Shown: positions 8,659 to 17,358 of the stretch, piece after piece
How positions within the stretch are numbered: the stretch's first letter is position 1
Layout: each line of letters begins with the position of its first letter
NCBI GenBank assembly: GCA_023429135.1
Contig: JAEYWD010000007.1
Span: forward strand, 31,238 to 95,237
DNA: 64,000 nt
Direction: 5' to 3'
Source of the DNA: Bacteroidota bacterium
GTDB lineage: Bacteria; Bacteroidota; Bacteroidia; Bacteroidales; JAAUTT01
Position numbers and translations under genes: made by a program
Notes under the pieces: model-generated
Seen by the model: only the letters and a program-made list of their open reading frames with translations
Databases searched by the model: none
Told to the model about the DNA's origin: nothing

Positions 8659-9519
8659 ATGAAACCACTCATGATTTTTTTGAGCATTAGCCTTCTCACT
8701 TTCTATTTCTCCAGGCTCACTGCACAACAAACCGAAAGTTATAAATTAGCTGGAGAAACCTTAAAGGCTCAAGCAGAAAAAATTCTGTATAAAAAAACTC
8801 CTCAAGAAGACATGTATTTATATCTTTTGCGACCTTTTAATAAAACCAAAAAAGCTTTACCTGCAATTGTCTATTTTACAGGCGGAGGTTGGGTAGAAGG
8901 GAATGTAGAAGGCCAAATACCAAACCCAGCATGGTTTCGCGATCAGGGTATAATAGGAATTTGTGCCGATTATCGCGTTAAAAAACGCCATGGAACAAGT
9001 CCATTGGAATGTATAGAAGATGCTAAATCGGCAATTCGTTATGTTCGTGAACATGCCAAGGAATTGGGGATCGATCCTGAAAAAATAATAGCGGCAGGAG
9101 GTTCTGCGGGTGGACATATTGCCGCATGTACCTTTCTCGACGGAGGAGAAGCTGTTTCAGAAAATCTCAGGATCAGTTCAAAACCAAATGCATTGGTACT
9201 TCATAATCCCGTTCTTGGAGAAGGTTTTGGAAGTGATTTCTTTAAGGAACATCCGGAGTTTTCGCCTATGCTGAATGTACGAAAAGGCTGGCCTCCAACG
9301 GTTTTATCCAATGGTACCAAGGATAATACCACTCCTCATGCATCGGCAATAAAATTTGAAAAACTTATGAAAGATTCAGGAAATTACTGCATGCTTATAA
9401 CTATTGAGAATGCAGGCCATTCCTGCGACTGGCCGGTAAGCAATCCTAATTTTCTGCCCACAATGAATCAAATGTGGAATTTTCTGGTAAAACAAAAGAT
9501 AGTTTCTCAACTTAAGTGA
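8659..9519 (+). CDS. Secreted alpha/beta-hydrolase (BD-FAE/acetyl-esterase type)
   Basis: About 286 residues from ATG 8659, which gives a signal peptide (MKPLMIFLSISLLTFYFSRL, then TAQQ). Esterase/lipase features of the hormone-sensitive-lipase-like group: the oxyanion motif 'FTGGGWVEGN', 'ICADYRVKKRHGTSPLECIEDAKSAIRYVREHA', the nucleophile elbow 'GGSAGGH', the acid in 'SNGTKDNTTP' and the His in 'ENAGHSCDWP'. Family members often remove acetyl or feruloyl groups from plant polysaccharides. It follows pgl by 35 bp, but the metabolic link is unclear. An in-frame ATG at 8626 would place 11 polar residues before the signal peptide and is less likely. Confidence 0.8.
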   Translation: MKPLMIFLSISLLTFYFSRLTAQQTESYKLAGETLKAQAEKILYKKTPQEDMYLYLLRPFNKTKKALPAIVYFTGGGWVEGNVEGQIPNPAWFRDQGIIGICADYRVKKRHGTSPLECIEDAKSAIRYVREHAKELGIDPEKIIAAGGSAGGHIAACTFLDGGEAVSENLRISSKPNALVLHNPVLGEGFGSDFFKEHPEFSPMLNVRKGWPPTVLSNGTKDNTTPHASAIKFEKLMKDSGNYCMLITIENAGHSCDWPVSNPNFLPTMNQMWNFLVKQKIVSQLK

Positions 9520-9549
9520 AAAACTATCTTTTTGAGGTTATTTTACTTT

Positions 9550-9852
9550 TCATCCCTTATCGCTCAAGAACTTGAAAAATCTGCTTGTCTTATGTTCTTT
9601 GGTTTCCTCCTGATATAAGAACTGTAAATTTTTCTCGTCAAATGTTGCAAAAAATGTCTCCCAGTCTGTTTCTTCCAGTTTTTCATCATCCTGGAATTTA
9701 ATCCTCAGGAGACCTGCATGTTCCTCATCTTTTCCTTCTGTTCCTTTTACCAGTGCGGGTTTTCCGCCTCTTTCCTCCACCCACCTTTTAATTTCTTCGT
9801 GATCAGTAGTTGTTTTTGAGGAGATATCTGTTTTCGTTTTTGTTGCTTCCAT
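9550..9852 (-). CDS. Small conserved cytoplasmic protein of unknown function
   Basis: About 100 residues from ATG 9852 (MEATKTKTDIS). It carries the recognisable core 'TTTDHEEIKRWVEERGGKPALVKGT', then 'GLLRIKFQDDEKLEETDWETFFATFDEKNLQFLYQEE', found in a widespread family of ~90-100-residue proteins that databases sometimes mislabel as alpha-glucan branching enzyme. No catalytic residues or membrane segments are visible. A longer ORF to 9924 adds a segment (MMCELFLVYKYIG...) that does not fit the family. It is convergent with the esterase gene; the stop codons are 30 bp apart. Confidence 0.75.
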   Translation of the reverse strand: MEATKTKTDISSKTTTDHEEIKRWVEERGGKPALVKGTEGKDEEHAGLLRIKFQDDEKLEETDWETFFATFDEKNLQFLYQEETKEHKTSRFFKFLSDKG

Positions 9853-10100
9853 AATTATATTTTTCAGCATTTGTTCAAAAGTCATACCTATATATTTATA
9901 GACTAAAAACAGCTCACACATCATATATTCAGATAATTAAAAACAGGAAAAACCATTTAACAAATACCTTAATGTAGAAATGAAGCCTCGGTTGAGAATC
10001 ATTATTCGCACCAATTTAAAGTTGCTGGTAAAAATGAACCTCATCCATAACACCCGTAAAAAGAATACGTATATATCAACTTAACCTTTACTTTTTATCT

Positions 10101-10882
10101 ATGAAGGATTTGACCAACCTGAAAGATACATTTCTGAAAGCTGGCATGAAACCAAGTAACATTGATTATGCGATAGATGCAGTTAATTACGGAACTGAAA
10201 AGGAATTAATCGCACAAATTCTACATCTGTTTATCGTAACGAAACCGAAGAAAACTCACACAAACTGATTGATGCCATTGTTGATGAAATAAAAGGGCCT
10301 AAAAAGAGAGTTATCAGCAATCCCCGATATTCTTCACTACAGCAAAAAATTTATACCGACTACATAAGTTCTTCAGACGAACGACTTCTTGAAATAGTTA
10401 ATTCCGGAAAATATCGGGAAGAGGTGGTCGAAATTATAACTGACATTCTGGTTGAACGGAAGGTAATCACCCGTGAAACAAATTCAGATGATACAATCAG
10501 CACCAACCCTGTAATTGAAAAAAAGAGGAACAAAGCCTTAACTTTTTATCTGAATTTTATGCTCATAGCCAATGGTTTGGCCTTTATAATGAATTTGTTT
10601 TTATTTGCCAAAATAAAAGGTAAGAACAGCGGCGAAGAGCTTGTATTTTTTGCTTTTTCTGTTGTATGTGTGCTGAATATTATTTTTGTTAGGCAAATTT
10701 TCAAATGGAAGAAATCGGGTTTTAATAACATTGCCTACCTGGCTGTGATTATGTTTTGTATAAATCTGTTTTCAGGACTTTCTTTGGGGCGTTCTATACT
10801 CGGATTGATGGGTTTGCTCATTCTCTATGTGTTTCTGCAATTCGAAAAAGATGGCAAAAGTGCGTGGGATCAATTAGAGTAA
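10101..10882 (+). pseudogene. Frameshifted four-TM membrane protein
   Basis: ATG 10101 opens a frame (MKDLTNLKDTFLKAGMKPSN...ELIAQIL) that stops at TGA 10266-10268. The coding signal then continues in the other frame from about 10223 (TSVYRNETEENSHKLIDAIVDEI...) without a stop to 10882. Adding one base inside the Leu codon near 10221 joins both into one protein of about 260 residues: a hydrophilic N-terminal half and a C-terminal half with four hydrophobic segments (from 'FYLNFMLIANGLAFIMNLFLF' on). I do not recognise the family. The only ATG/GTG-started piece after the shift is 10424-10882 (152 residues, GTG start). A genuine 1-base deletion or a sequence error would look identical. Confidence 0.65.
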
Positions 10883-11187
10883 CAGAATCTTTTCAGATAT
10901 TTAGACTTTGATTCAATAGTGGCCGATAAAAATCTTAATCAAAATAGCTGAAGACGATCAATGATGCACCCAAGTATGTTTAAGTATTGAAAAAAATTAG
11001 CTAAATCTTTGAAATTCTAGAAAAATGATAGCCTGATGGTTTCAGTTTACAATGATAACAAATCTTAATTGTGCGATAAAATAAACCTACAATCCGGACA
11101 AATACGATCAGATTTTTTTATGATTTGAAAAAATTACCTGAACTTTAAAGGTTCCTCAATGTTAAATTTCAAATAACCTTTAATGCT
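10883..11187. other. 305-bp intergenic region, nothing recognised
   Basis: Strongly AT-rich, stops in all frames, no convincing hairpin terminator or repeat. It presumably contains the promoter of the small membrane protein at 11188. Confidence 0.4.
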
Positions 11188-11625
11188 ATGTATAATTTTA
11201 TTGTAAATTTTCATTCAATTCTCCGTTGGGCGCTTGTCATCTTATTCATTATCACAATATTTTACGCCTTCTATGGAAAATCGCGAAACCTCGACTTTGA
11301 AAAAGTACGTAAACTGGCTTTCGCAACTCTTAATCTTTTACATATTCAGTTTCTTGTTGGTCTGATATTATATTTTATCAGTCCAAAAGTTGTTTTTAGT
11401 GGCTTGGCTATGAAAGCTCCACTAACACGCTTTTTCCTGGTGGAACATATCACTGCCATGTTAATTGGAGTTGCCATTGTTACAATAGGATATTCAGTTT
11501 CCAGGAAAGCAACTACAGAGTCTAAGAAATATAATAAATTGATAGTTTTTTACCTCATTGGTTCTCTGATAATTCTGGCAGCAGTTCCGTGGCCTTTTTA
11601 CAATTTAGGAACAGGATGGCTGTAA
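11188..11625 (+). CDS. Four-TM conserved membrane protein (cytochrome-b-like annotation)
   Basis: 145 residues with four transmembrane segments (about 12-30, 45-65, 84-105, 120-138). It matches a Bacteroidota family often labelled 'cytochrome B': 'FHSILRWALVIL', 'LLHIQFLVGLILYFISPKV', 'MKAPLTRFFLVEHITAMLIGVAIVTIGY' and a closing 'VPWPF'. His residues at the helix starts (His9, His52 and the EH near 86) could bind heme, but this is inference. No respiratory genes are adjacent. Confidence 0.7.
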   Translation: MYNFIVNFHSILRWALVILFIITIFYAFYGKSRNLDFEKVRKLAFATLNLLHIQFLVGLILYFISPKVVFSGLAMKAPLTRFFLVEHITAMLIGVAIVTIGYSVSRKATTESKKYNKLIVFYLIGSLIILAAVPWPFYNLGTGWL

Positions 11626-11689
11626 AACACAATTAACATTAACTTATAATTAGTATTTTTAAGGAATTACATTACAACACTTCCCAATT

Positions 11690-13183
11690 ATGTTTAAAGA
11701 AAAGGATATAGAACTGCTGACTAAAAAGGGTATAACAGAATCCCTTGTAAATGAACAATTAAACTATTTCAAAAATGATTTTCCGGTTTTGGATATAGCC
11801 AAACCTGCTACCATTGGCGATGGCATAAAACATCTGGACGAAAACGAGCTAAATGAATACCGCTCTGTATATGACAGTGAAAAGACTAACAAAAAAATTG
11901 TGAAGTTTGTACCAGCGTCAGGTGCAGCAACTCGTATGTTCAAATCGCTTTTTGAGTTTGTTGAAAGTAAAAATCTTAATCAGGATAGCGAAGAGGTACT
12001 CTTAAAATTAAATTCATTTGCCTTCTACAGTGAATTGAAAGAAATTCTTTTAAAAAGCGGGATTTCGCCCGAAGAAAAAGACAGGCCAGAGACTGCTCTA
12101 AAAATTATCGATACCATTCTGAACAGTTCAGGTCTGAATTATGGGAACCTTCCAAAAGGTCTGTTAAAATTTCATCTTTATAATGATGGCGACCGCACGG
12201 CTTTTGAAGAACATCTGGCTGAAGGAGTTCTTTATGCAACTGGGAAAGATAACAGAGTACACATCCACTTTACAGTATCGCCCGAGCACCGTGATGGCTT
12301 TGTAAGCCTCCTGGCCAAAGTGAAAGACAGGTTCGAAGCCCAATATAAGGTGAAACTTGAAGTTGATTTTTCGGAGCAGAAACCTTCAACCGATACCATT
12401 GCAGCCGATGGAAACAACGAACCCTTTCGCGACAAAAACGGAAATATTTTGTTTCGCCCCGGAGGTCACGGTGCTTTGCTCGATAATCTGAATGAAATTG
12501 ATGCAGATATAATTTTCATAAAGAACATTGACAATGTAGTACCCGACAGTTTAAAGGAACCTACCATTCTTTACAAAAAAGCTCTGGCAGGTTTGCTTAT
12601 CAGGTTGCAATCTCAAATTAACAGTTTTCTAAATGATCTCGAATCGGGTAATGCAAATGTTTCCGAAATAGTTGCTTTTATTGGGAAGAATCTTGGTTAC
12701 ACATTTAATAATAGCCTGAGTGAAGAGGAAAAGAAAAACAAAGCAAAGCAAATATTAAATCGTCCTTTAAGAGTTTGCGGAATGGTGCGCAATCAAGGTG
12801 AACCAGGCGGAGGACCCTTTTGGGTTAAATCGGAAGATGGCTCTTTGTCGCTGCAAATTCTTGAAAGCTCACAATTCAACTTCTCACTTCCCGAACATAA
12901 ACGGGTATTTCAGGGTTCAACGCATTTTAACCCGGTAGATCTTATCTGTTCAACAAAAGATAAAAAAGGAAAACCGTTCCCGTTACACCAGTACCGTGAC
13001 CCCAATACCGGGTTTATCTCTATCAAATCGAAAGATGGGAAAGAACTGAAAGCTTTGGAACTGCCCGGGCTATGGAACGGTTCCATGGCTTTCTGGAATA
13101 CTGTTTTTGTAGAAGTTCCCGTTGAAACTTTCAATCCTGTAAAAACTGTTAACGATCTTCTTCGCCCGCAACATTTAGGATAA
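11690..13183 (+). CDS. DUF4301 family protein
   Basis: 497 residues. Family features include 'VKFVPASGAATRMFKSLFEF' near residue 75, 'GLLKFHLYNDGDRTAFEEHLAEGVLYA', 'HIHFTVSPEHRDGF', 'GNILFRPGGHGALLDNLNEIDADIIFIKNIDNVVPD' and 'CGMVRNQGEPGGGPFWV'. The Gly-rich 'PASGAATRM' and 'RPGGHGALL' stretches resemble sugar-nucleotidyltransferase-like folds, so nucleotide or phosphosugar binding is plausible, but no reaction is established. Cytoplasmic, with no signal peptide. The GH5 pseudogene starts about 31 bp after the stop, possibly as part of the same transcript. Confidence 0.8.
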   Translation: MFKEKDIELLTKKGITESLVNEQLNYFKNDFPVLDIAKPATIGDGIKHLDENELNEYRSVYDSEKTNKKIVKFVPASGAATRMFKSLFEFVESKNLNQDSEEVLLKLNSFAFYSELKEILLKSGISPEEKDRPETALKIIDTILNSSGLNYGNLPKGLLKFHLYNDGDRTAFEEHLAEGVLYATGKDNRVHIHFTVSPEHRDGFVSLLAKVKDRFEAQYKVKLEVDFSEQKPSTDTIAADGNNEPFRDKNGNILFRPGGHGALLDNLNEIDADIIFIKNIDNVVPDSLKEPTILYKKALAGLLIRLQSQINSFLNDLESGNANVSEIVAFIGKNLGYTFNNSLSEEEKKNKAKQILNRPLRVCGMVRNQGEPGGGPFWVKSEDGSLSLQILESSQFNFSLPEHKRVFQGSTHFNPVDLICSTKDKKGKPFPLHQYRDPNTGFISIKSKDGKELKALELPGLWNGSMAFWNTVFVEVPVETFNPVKTVNDLLRPQHLG

Positions 13184-13214
13184 ATAAACTTTGAATGATG
13201 TAAACGTTACGGCA

Positions 13215-14429
13215 ATGAAAAGAATTCTGATCATCCTTTTTCTGACAGCACTTGTTAATCAAGTTGTAGCACAACGCTTTTTTTCAACAAGTGGAAAAGA
13301 CATCATTGATCCAATGGGAGCTCCGGTTATTTTAAAAGGGATAAACCTGGGTAACTGGCTTGTGCCGGAGGGGTACATGTTTAAATTCAAAGAAACTAAT
13401 TCGCCTCGCCTTATCAACGATCTCTTCACCGAGGTTTCCGGCAGCGAATTTACAAAGGAGTTTTGGGCGCACTATCTGGGTAATTACATTACTCAAAAAG
13501 ATATCTCTTTCATAAAATCACTTGGAATGAATTCCATCCGGATACCATTTCATTATAAACTGTTTACTGATGAAGATTACCTAGGTTATGAACGTGGAAT
13601 TGGCTTTGGTCTGATAGATAGTTTATTGCACTGGTGCCGCAAGGAAAAGCTTTATGTTATACTGGATATGCATTGCGCTCCATGCGGACAAACCGGGCAG
13701 AATATCGACGATTCCCATGGTTATCCGTGGCTGTTCGATGATGATGCTTGTGTTTCAAAAACGGCTCAGGTATGGAGAGATATAGCCCATAGGTACAAAA
13801 ACGATCCCACTGTTATAGGATACGATTTATTGAATGAACCCATTCCGCACTTTTACGATACAGCTAAATTAAACCCCCGGCTGGAGCCAGTTTATAAAAC
13901 CCTTGTAAGAGCTATACGAGAAGTTGATAATAATCACATTGTTTTCATAGGTGGTTCTCAATGGAATACCAACTTCAAACATTTGGGAACACCTTTCGAT
14001 CAAAAATCAGTTTACACTTTTCACCGGTATGGGAGCGATACTACAGTTACAGCAATTCAGGACATTATCGATTTCCGGAATAAATACAATGTTCCCATTT
14101 GACTGGGCGAATCGGGGGAAAATACTGATGAATGGATTAACTCCTTCAGAAAAATGCTCGAAAATAACAATATAGGATGGTGTTTCTGGCCATACAAGAA
14201 AATGGAAGATACCCGGTGTATTGTTTCTTTCCCCAAACCAGCTTTTTACGACGAAATTATACATTATGAAAACGAACCTCATGAAGGATTTGAAAAGATG
14301 TTTCTCAAATTACCTCCAAAAGAGAATGCCCGAAGAGCTATGATGGAATTTGCCCGGTCAAGTAATTTCAAAAATTGTTCTCCAAATAAAGGCTTCATCC
14401 GTGCATTAGGAATCAATAAGGTTTACTGA
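13215..14429 (+). pseudogene. GH5-type glycoside hydrolase interrupted by in-frame TGA
   Basis: Starting at ATG 13215 (MKRILIILFLTALVNQVVAQ, a signal peptide) the frame encodes an exo-beta-glucanase/cellulase-like GH5 barrel: 'ILKGINLGNWLVPEGYMF', 'GMNSIRIPFHYKLF', 'VILDMHCAPCGQTGQNI' and 'GYDLLNEP' with acid/base Glu208. A TGA at 14100-14102 (codon 296) stops it at 'NKYNVPI'. The same frame continues 'LGESGENTDEWINSF', where Glu299 would be the nucleophile, and runs to TAA at 14427-14429. TGG to TGA is a one-base change that restores 'PIWLGESGEN', the usual sequence. The first fragment (13215-14102) lacks the nucleophile and should be inactive unless the stop is read through. Confidence 0.85.
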
Positions 14430-14453
14430 AATTATCTTTCTGTAATTATAACT

Positions 14454-14483
14454 TTTGCAAAGCCTCAACTTTATTTATATTTA
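14454..14483 (+). promoter_or_regulatory. Putative Bacteroidota-type promoter of the OmpR-like regulator
   Basis: TTTG (14454-14457), 18-nt spacer, TATATTTA (14476-14483). This fits the TTTG / TAnnTTTG consensus apart from the last base. The gene starts at 14510. Confidence 0.45.
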
Positions 14484-14509
14484 TACCTTAATTTTTACCT
14501 AATGAACAA

Positions 14510-15199
14510 ATGAACCATAAAATCCTGCTAGTTGACGATGAGCCCGATATCCTGGAATTTGTCAGTTACAACCTGAAAAAAGCCGGGTACGACGTAACTA
14601 TTGCCAATAATGGAAAAGAAGCGGTTGCAAAAGCTAAAGAAATTAAGCCTCACCTGATTTTATTGGATGTAATGATGCCGGAAATGGATGGAATAGAAAC
14701 TTGTGAGGAAATCCGTTCAATTCCCACTCTTAAGAGCACAATAATTGCCTTCCTTACAGCACGTTCCGAAGATTATTCCCAGATAGCAGGATTTGAAGCT
14801 GGAGGCGACGATTACATAACCAAGCCAATAAAACCTAAGGTTTTACAAAGTCGCATCAAAGCATTATTAAAGCGATTTGTTGAGCCGACTGCTGAAATAC
14901 CGGTTGTAGTTGAAAAAGCTGTATCGAAGAATGAACTTATAATTGACAAAGAACGCTATGTTGTAATTAAAAACAACAAAGAGCTTACTCTACCCAAAAA
15001 AGAATTTGAACTGCTGGCTTTACTTGTCTCAAAACCCGAAAAAGTATTTACCCGCGACGATATCTTCACAAATGTTTGGGGTGATAATATTATTGTAGGC
15101 GACAGAACAATTGATGTACATATCAGAAAACTTCGTGAAAAGATAGGAAACCGGTATATAAAAACAATCAAAGGGGTTGGGTATAAATTTGTAGACTAA
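14510..15199 (+). CDS. OmpR/PhoB-family response regulator
   Basis: 229 residues. The receiver domain (1-120) has the acidic pair Asp9-Asp10, phospho-acceptor Asp53 in 'LILLDVMMPEMDG', Thr in 'AFLTARSED' and Lys in 'DYITKPIKP'. The C-terminal winged helix (about 135-229) has 'LTLPKKEFELLALLVSKPEKVFTRDDIF' and 'RTIDVHIRKLREKIGNRYIKTIKGVGYKF'. It binds DNA as a phosphorylation-dependent regulator. No histidine kinase is adjacent, so it is an orphan. It lies upstream of the Hpt/receiver/GT2 set, but a 233-bp gap separates them. Confidence 0.93.
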   Translation: MNHKILLVDDEPDILEFVSYNLKKAGYDVTIANNGKEAVAKAKEIKPHLILLDVMMPEMDGIETCEEIRSIPTLKSTIIAFLTARSEDYSQIAGFEAGGDDYITKPIKPKVLQSRIKALLKRFVEPTAEIPVVVEKAVSKNELIIDKERYVVIKNNKELTLPKKEFELLALLVSKPEKVFTRDDIFTNVWGDNIIVGDRTIDVHIRKLREKIGNRYIKTIKGVGYKFVD

Positions 15200-15432
15200 T
15201 GAAATTACATCTTAATCTGAGGATTTCCACGAATGGTCCGTCACTATTCATCCTTAATTTAATGAATTTCGTCATATAGCGAGTTAAACTTCTATACCAA
15301 TCAAAGTGCAAATTATCAATACCTTACCTATAACAATCGTTATAAATGCTTGAAAAATAAATTAAAAGCTTATAAAATTTTAATAAATTAGTCGATCATT
15401 AATGCCCAGATTGATAAGTTTTAACAGAAAAA

Positions 15433-16578
15433 ATGAAAAAAGTAAATTTTCTTCTTATTCTTTTTTTGATAATTGTATCCGTTATTATCGTATCATTTTC
15501 TTTCTGGTATTTTAAACCCTCCCAAAAGTTTAACATTTTCATACTCGACAAAACTGTTACCGATTTTACTTACAGAGAGCATGCATCTTTTACATGGGTT
15601 TTAAGAAATAATAAAATAGTAACTCCAAATGGGAATCTATACCGGAAAGATCAGGATTATTATGGCTTTATACCGCTAAAGCCATCAGAAAAGGAAAAAT
15701 ACAAAATCAAAAGCATCCGTTTATTTGAGGTTCTCACATTATCCGATCAGTTGGATATGGTTTACTACACCGACAGCTACGGTGTTTTCAGCAGCGATTT
15801 TGCCGATTCGGGGGTTTACATTAAACCTTACCTTGTTTACGGAGGTCTGAACCAGAATGACTACCTTCTGCTTCGTGAAATGAAGCGAAAAAACAAACTT
15901 ATTATTACCGAGTTTAATCTGTTAGGTTCTCCAACCTCCGATCTTATCAAGCAAAAAACACAGGAACTCTTCGATTTTAGATGGACAGGCTGGACTGGGC
16001 GATATTTTAAATCGTTGCAAAATATCTCAAAAAACCATATTCCAGCATGGATCATTAACTCCTATCAGAAAAATTATGGCAAAAGATGGGAATTCTCTAA
16101 CCCAGGTGTAGTAATTGTAAATGAAGATGGCCGGATACTGGTATTGGAAGAAAATTCAACCATGAATACAGCAATTCCCGCCATAATTCCAACAGAAAAT
16201 GCAATTGAAGAATATGGTTTGCCTCCATTTCAAAAATACGGATTTTGGTTCGACATCATTCAAACTTCTAAAAAGAATACCATCCAGGCATTTTTTAAAT
16301 TAGATGTGAACGATTCAGGCCGTAAAATTCTAGAAGAAAACGGACTTCCAGCGAACTTCCCGGCAATTATAGAAAACACCACCGATTATAAATTCTATTA
16401 TTTCTCTGGTGATTTTTCTGATCATCAGCCGGTTGATTGGCTGGCTCACTTTGGAGGCGTATCGGAGTGTATGAAAAAAATTCATACAGGATCAAATGGC
16501 ACAAACAATGAATTTTTTTGGAATTTTTATGTACCTTTATTGAAAGGGATTCTTGAGAAAAATTTACACAAAAAATAA
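15433..16578 (+). CDS. Membrane-anchored protein of unknown function, first gene of Hpt-RR-HEAT-GT2 set
   Basis: 381 residues. A single strong transmembrane segment (residues 6-27) follows a basic start (MKKVN), and the rest is predicted outside the cytoplasm. There is no family I can name. Aromatic-rich stretches such as 'SFTWVLRNNKIVTPNGNLY', 'FDFRWTGWTGRYFKSL' and 'YFSGDFSDHQPVDWLAHFGGV', and the order of alternating strands, recall a carbohydrate-processing or ligand-binding periplasmic domain. The 'RWTGWTGRYF' patch is striking. The stop is 17 bp before the Hpt gene, so they are probably co-transcribed. The link to a polysaccharide synthase is inferred from position only. Confidence 0.55.
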   Translation: MKKVNFLLILFLIIVSVIIVSFSFWYFKPSQKFNIFILDKTVTDFTYREHASFTWVLRNNKIVTPNGNLYRKDQDYYGFIPLKPSEKEKYKIKSIRLFEVLTLSDQLDMVYYTDSYGVFSSDFADSGVYIKPYLVYGGLNQNDYLLLREMKRKNKLIITEFNLLGSPTSDLIKQKTQELFDFRWTGWTGRYFKSLQNISKNHIPAWIINSYQKNYGKRWEFSNPGVVIVNEDGRILVLEENSTMNTAIPAIIPTENAIEEYGLPPFQKYGFWFDIIQTSKKNTIQAFFKLDVNDSGRKILEENGLPANFPAIIENTTDYKFYYFSGDFSDHQPVDWLAHFGGVSECMKKIHTGSNGTNNEFFWNFYVPLLKGILEKNLHKK

Positions 16579-16595
16579 CGGTAAAATCTGTTATC

Positions 16596-16943
16596 ATGAG
16601 CACGAAGAGCTACAACCTGAGTTATCTGAAAGAAATATCAGGGGGAGATGAGGAGTTTATTTTGGATATGATACAAACGTTTATTGAAAATACACCTATA
16701 GAAATTGCAACTTTAAGAAACTATATTAAAGAAGAAAAGTGGGATCTTTTAGGAGAAAATGCACACAGGTTTGCTCCCAGTCTTCAATTCTTAGGGTTAG
16801 TATCCTTACGCCCTGTTATAAACCAAATAGAAGATTTTTCTTTCAACAGGAAAAATCTGGATCAGATTTCTTCGTTAATAGACAAACTCGATACAGAATG
16901 TAACTTAGTTTCAGAAGAACTTAAGAACGACTATAACCTTTAA
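16596..16943 (+). CDS. Stand-alone Hpt (histidine phosphotransfer) protein
   Basis: 115 residues, all-helical, matching one Hpt module: 'LSYLKEISGGDEEFILDMIQTFIENTPIEIATLRNYIKEEKWDLLGENAHRFAPSLQFLGL'. The phosphate-accepting residue would be His57 in 'NAHRFAPSLQFLG'; canonical Hpt has 'AHxLKGSSxxxG', so the Lys is replaced but the His and following Ser are kept. It would relay phosphate between a hybrid kinase elsewhere and the receiver protein encoded 10 bp downstream. Cytoplasmic. Confidence 0.8.
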   Translation: MSTKSYNLSYLKEISGGDEEFILDMIQTFIENTPIEIATLRNYIKEEKWDLLGENAHRFAPSLQFLGLVSLRPVINQIEDFSFNRKNLDQISSLIDKLDTECNLVSEELKNDYNL

Positions 16944-16953
16944 CTTTTCGATT

Positions 16954-17331
16954 ATGAAAATATTGATTTGTGAAGATGATACAATGACTTTGAAAGCATT
17001 GGAACATAAACTTAAAAAAGAAGGTTACGAAATAATTTCAGCAAAAGACGGGAAAAGTGCATGTGATATACTTTCGGAACAAAAAGATATCGATCTGTTA
17101 TTAACTGATCTTCACATGCCCGTTTTAAGTGGTTTAGAGCTGATCAGTTTTCTGCGAGGTAAGCTTCAAAGCAATATGCCCATTGTAATGTTGACAAGAG
17201 TTGGTTTGGAAGAAACAGTACTTCAGGCTTTTGAACTTGGCGCCGACGATTACATAACAAAACCTTTTAATCCCGACGAATTAGCTTTGCGTATAAAACG
17301 GTTGTTATTAAAAAGCAAGAACAGTTTATAA
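16954..17331 (+). CDS. Single-domain response regulator receiver
   Basis: 125 residues, receiver domain only: acidic pair Asp8-Asp9 ('ICEDDTMTL'), phospho-acceptor Asp52 in 'LLLTDLHMPVLSG', the switch Thr in 'IVMLTRVG' and Lys in 'DDYITKPFNPDEL'. With no output domain it should act by protein contact, most simply on the downstream membrane HEAT protein or the glycosyltransferase. It follows the Hpt gene by 10 bp and precedes the HEAT gene by 27 bp. Confident as a receiver; the target is inferred. Confidence 0.92.
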   Translation: MKILICEDDTMTLKALEHKLKKEGYEIISAKDGKSACDILSEQKDIDLLLTDLHMPVLSGLELISFLRGKLQSNMPIVMLTRVGLEETVLQAFELGADDYITKPFNPDELALRIKRLLLKSKNSL

Positions 17332-17358
17332 TTTACATATGGTAAGATGTACCTTTTA

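Noticed and set aside
10920..11990. Similarity between the strings near 10930 and 11973 (AAAAATCTTAATCA...)
   Set aside because: Only about 15 bases match in AT-rich sequence, one copy is inside a real gene, and the match does not extend.
14100..14102. TGA read as Trp in this organism
   Set aside because: Many intact genes here end in TGA or have TGA in the right place as a stop (for example the HEAT protein at 18748-18750, the TIM-barrel gene at 62512-62514), so the code is standard.
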